Assembly (NCBI GenBank): GCA_012511245.1
Contig: JAAZGM010000163.1
Location: forward strand, 1 to 5,457
Source: Methanomicrobiales archaeon
GTDB lineage: Archaea; Halobacteriota; Methanomicrobia; Methanomicrobiales; Methanoculleaceae
Length of the DNA stretch: 5,457 nucleotides
Reading direction: 5' to 3'
The notes beneath the pieces are model-generated. The model saw only the letters and a list, made by a program, of their open reading frames with translations. It was not told where the DNA came from and did not search any database. Positions within the stretch are counted from its first letter, which is position 1; each line of letters starts with the position of its first letter. The translations under genes were made by a program, and so were the position numbers. Below are positions 3,889 through 5,457 of the stretch, in pieces.

Positions 3889-4752
3889 TCACGGCGCCCC
3901 CGCCCGGCTCGCCGGACCCCGTGCGCAGTAGAGGTACTCCTGTGCATACCCCGCATACTCCCCGAAGTAGTCCCGGGCGAACCGCCGGATCCGCTCGTAC
4001 TCCGCCGGGGTGCAGCCTTTCCCGGAAAGGCCGGGGAGATACATCTCCCCCACGATCCGGCGTATCCATACGTCGACCGGGAACGCCTCGAAGAACCCGA
4101 ACGCAAAGAGGAGAACGCAGTCCGCTGCCTTCGGCCCGATGCCCCGAAGGTGCATCAATTCCCGTCGCGCCTCCTCGAAGGGGAGTGCGGCGGTCCGCCC
4201 CGCCCAGTCGGGGTCCTCGCAAGCGAGGCGGGCGGCCTCGCAGAGGTAGTCCGTCCGGTAACCGAGTTTACAGTCCCGCAAATCCGACTGGGAGACCGCC
4301 GCGAGCGCTTCAGCCTCCGGGAACGCATACGCCGTGCCGGAAGACCCGTCTATCGCCTCCCCGTAGCGTTCCGCCATCAGAGCAACCCGCCGCTTCACCG
4401 CCGGGATGTTCGTGTTCGTGGCGCAGAGGTAGGAGGCCAGGCACTCCCAGGGGGGCTGCCTGACAAGCCGGAGGCCGCGGCACTCCCGGATGGCGGCGCC
4501 TATCACCGGGTCGCGGTCGATAGACGAGAGGATGGCGGGAAGGTCCTGGTCGAGCCGGAAGTAGTCGGAGACGAACCCCGCATCCGCCCCCTCGAACGTG
4601 AGGAGATCTCCCTCCTGGCGTATCCGGACGGCCCGGCCGTCGACGACTCCCCGCCACCACCCGTCCGTCTTCTCCCAGCGGAACGCCTGCCCGCAGGTGA
4701 GTGTCAGGTCGAGATCGAACGGCTGGTCGGCCCGGAGCGCGATCGTCGTCAT
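3889..4752 (-). CDS. ogg: OGG1-family 8-oxoguanine DNA glycosylase/AP lyase
   Basis: This 287-residue base-excision repair enzyme should remove 8-oxoguanine from DNA and nick the abasic strand. The N-terminal OGG1-type domain (about 1-100) includes T-C-G-Q-A-F-R-W at 19-26, matching the G-Q-x-F-R-W motif of eukaryotic OGG1. The HhH-GPD domain follows. Y-L-C-A-T-N-T-N-I at 108-116 parallels the C-S-S-N-N-N-I segment of human OGG1. The helix-hairpin-helix L-R-G-I-G-P-K-A-A-D is at 202-211, and P-V-D-V-W is at 225-229. Lys208 and Asp227 correspond to the catalytic Lys249 and Asp268 of human OGG1, indicating a bifunctional glycosylase/lyase. The ATG lies 21 bp after the nifB stop with no clear Shine-Dalgarno, so it may be leaderless from a weak AT-rich box at about 4774-4781 or cotranscribed with nifB. 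The C-terminal tail is Ala/Gly/Pro/Arg-rich and probably disordered. Confidence 0.9.
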   Translation of the reverse strand: MTTIALRADQPFDLDLTLTCGQAFRWEKTDGWWRGVVDGRAVRIRQEGDLLTFEGADAGFVSDYFRLDQDLPAILSSIDRDPVIGAAIRECRGLRLVRQPPWECLASYLCATNTNIPAVKRRVALMAERYGEAIDGSSGTAYAFPEAEALAAVSQSDLRDCKLGYRTDYLCEAARLACEDPDWAGRTAALPFEEARRELMHLRGIGPKAADCVLLFAFGFFEAFPVDVWIRRIVGEMYLPGLSGKGCTPAEYERIRRFARDYFGEYAGYAQEYLYCARGPASRAGAP

Positions 4753-4761
4753 GGCCGGCCG

Positions 4762-4766
4762 AAAAA
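4762..4766 (-). terminator. Oligo-T tract after nifB
   Basis: The minus strand reads CTTTTTC seven bases past the nifB stop, within the 21-bp gap before the glycosylase start. It may terminate nifB transcription in part, since archaeal polymerase pauses and releases at T-tracts. Alternatively it is neutral and the two genes are cotranscribed. Confidence 0.25.
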
Positions 4767-4773
4767 GAGGTGG

Positions 4774-5457
4774 TTATTCTTTCTTCTCATCCTTCATCTG
4801 CTGGTAGACACAGGACTGAACGTCCTGGCCGAGTTTCCCGATCGCGTCCGCCCGGCAGCGTGCGCAGTGGCGCATCTGCTTGATGTAGGGTTCGCACCGG
4901 TCCTGCATCTCCCGCTTCTCCCTCGTCGTCGGGGGGGTTATCTCGGCGAACTTGTACTGCGGGATGAGTGGGATGACGTTGAAGGTGAACGCCCCCATCT
5001 CGCCGACCTTCTTTGCTATCTCGGGGATATGCTCGTCGTTGATCCCCGGGATGTAGACGGTGTTCACCTTGACGAGCATCTTCTTTGCGACCGCCATCTC
5101 GATCCCCTTCATCTGCTGGGAGAGGAGGAGTTCAGCTGCCTCGCCTCCGTGGTTCTTCTTCCCGCCGTAATCGACCCAAGAGTGGATCTTCTCGCCGGTC
5201 GCCGGATCGATGGCGTTGCGCGTGACCGTGACGTTCCCGACATCATACTTCGCGAGTTCCTCGATCGACTCGGGAAGCGTGAGGCCGTTCGTGCTGATGC
5301 ACATGATCAGGCGCGGGAACTCGGTGTGGATCAGCCGCAACGCCTCGAACGTCTCGGGGTTTGCGAGCGGCTCGCCCGGCCCTGCGATCCCGACCACCTT
5401 CACGTAGGGATGTTCCTTCATGACCTTCCGCACGAGATCGAGCGCCTCCTCCGGGGA
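4774..5457 (-). CDS. nifB: NifB, radical SAM nitrogenase cofactor maturase, C-terminal part
   Basis: The window edge cuts this gene. The last 227 residues are present, read from 5457, and the N-terminus with the radical-SAM C-x-x-x-C-x-x-C cluster lies outside. NifB fuses Fe-S clusters and inserts carbide to make NifB-co, the core of nitrogenase cofactors. Diagnostic motifs (numbered from the visible end) are G-I-A-G-P-G-E-P-L-A-N at 23-33, I-S-T-N-G-L at 54-59, V-T-V-T-R-N-A-I-D at 76-84, Y-I-P-G-I-N-D-E-H at 135-143, N-V-I-P-L-I-P at 160-166, and the tail C198-A-R-C201-R-A-D-A-I-G-K-L-G-Q-D. That tail is characteristic of NifB and supplies cysteines for the substrate clusters. No NifX-like domain follows, as in archaeal NifB. 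A GTG at 5433 is not a real start, since the frame stays open to the edge and G-x-x-GPGEP needs the missing N-terminal core. Confidence 0.9.
   Translation of the reverse strand, partial: SPEEALDLVRKVMKEHPYVKVVGIAGPGEPLANPETFEALRLIHTEFPRLIMCISTNGLTLPESIEELAKYDVGNVTVTRNAIDPATGEKIHSWVDYGGKKNHGGEAAELLLSQQMKGIEMAVAKKMLVKVNTVYIPGINDEHIPEIAKKVGEMGAFTFNVIPLIPQYKFAEITPPTTREKREMQDRCEPYIKQMRHCARCRADAIGKLGQDVQSCVYQQMKDEKKE

Noticed and set aside
5431..5433. GTG as the start of the minus-strand gene at the right edge
   Set aside because: The frame remains open to the window edge and the encoded part begins in the middle of the NifB radical-SAM domain, so the gene continues outside.

Overview
The window looks like a piece of a euryarchaeal methanogen chromosome, most likely Methanomicrobiales and Methanoculleus-like. 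That assignment is inference from GC-rich codon use, AT-rich boxes placed about 25 bp before starts as archaeal TATA boxes are, an OGG1-type DNA glycosylase, and a NifB whose tail ends soon after the C-x-x-C-R-A-D-A motif. No 16S rRNA or other phylogenetic marker is present.

Plus strand, 1-2494: an intergenic promoter region followed by a compact modABC operon for an ABC importer of molybdate or tungstate. It comprises a lipoprotein binding protein (ModA), a membrane permease (ModB) and an ATPase (ModC). modA and modB are 13 bp apart with the start chosen here, and modB and modC overlap by one base. A near-perfect palindrome covers the modA TATA box and is a candidate metal-oxyanion operator. 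Plus strand, 2495-3030: a probable separate promoter, a possible 15-codon leader ORF, and a small secreted or membrane-anchored protein of unknown function with four N-glycosylation sequons.

Positions 3031-3350 form a gene-free gap between convergent genes. It holds an imperfect 15-bp tandem duplication, a canonical G-quadruplex motif on the minus strand, and a cluster of strong hairpins.

Minus strand, 3351-5457, read from the right: the C-terminal part of nifB (cut by the window edge), then an OGG1-family 8-oxoguanine DNA glycosylase, then a type II toxin-antitoxin pair (ribbon-helix-helix-like antitoxin, RelE-fold toxin). The pair has its own TATA box and a likely operator overlapping the antitoxin start. 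It looks more AT-rich than its neighbours, as expected for a mobile accessory module.

ModABC would supply molybdate or tungstate for molybdopterin enzymes such as formylmethanofuran and formate dehydrogenases. If the host fixes nitrogen, it would also supply the FeMo-cofactor whose Fe-S core NifB builds. The mod operon and nifB are on opposite strands about 2.3 kb apart, so the link is suggestive only. I see no convincing wholly new system. The most unusual signals are the regulatory palindromes, the leader ORF and the structured 3031-3350 gap.
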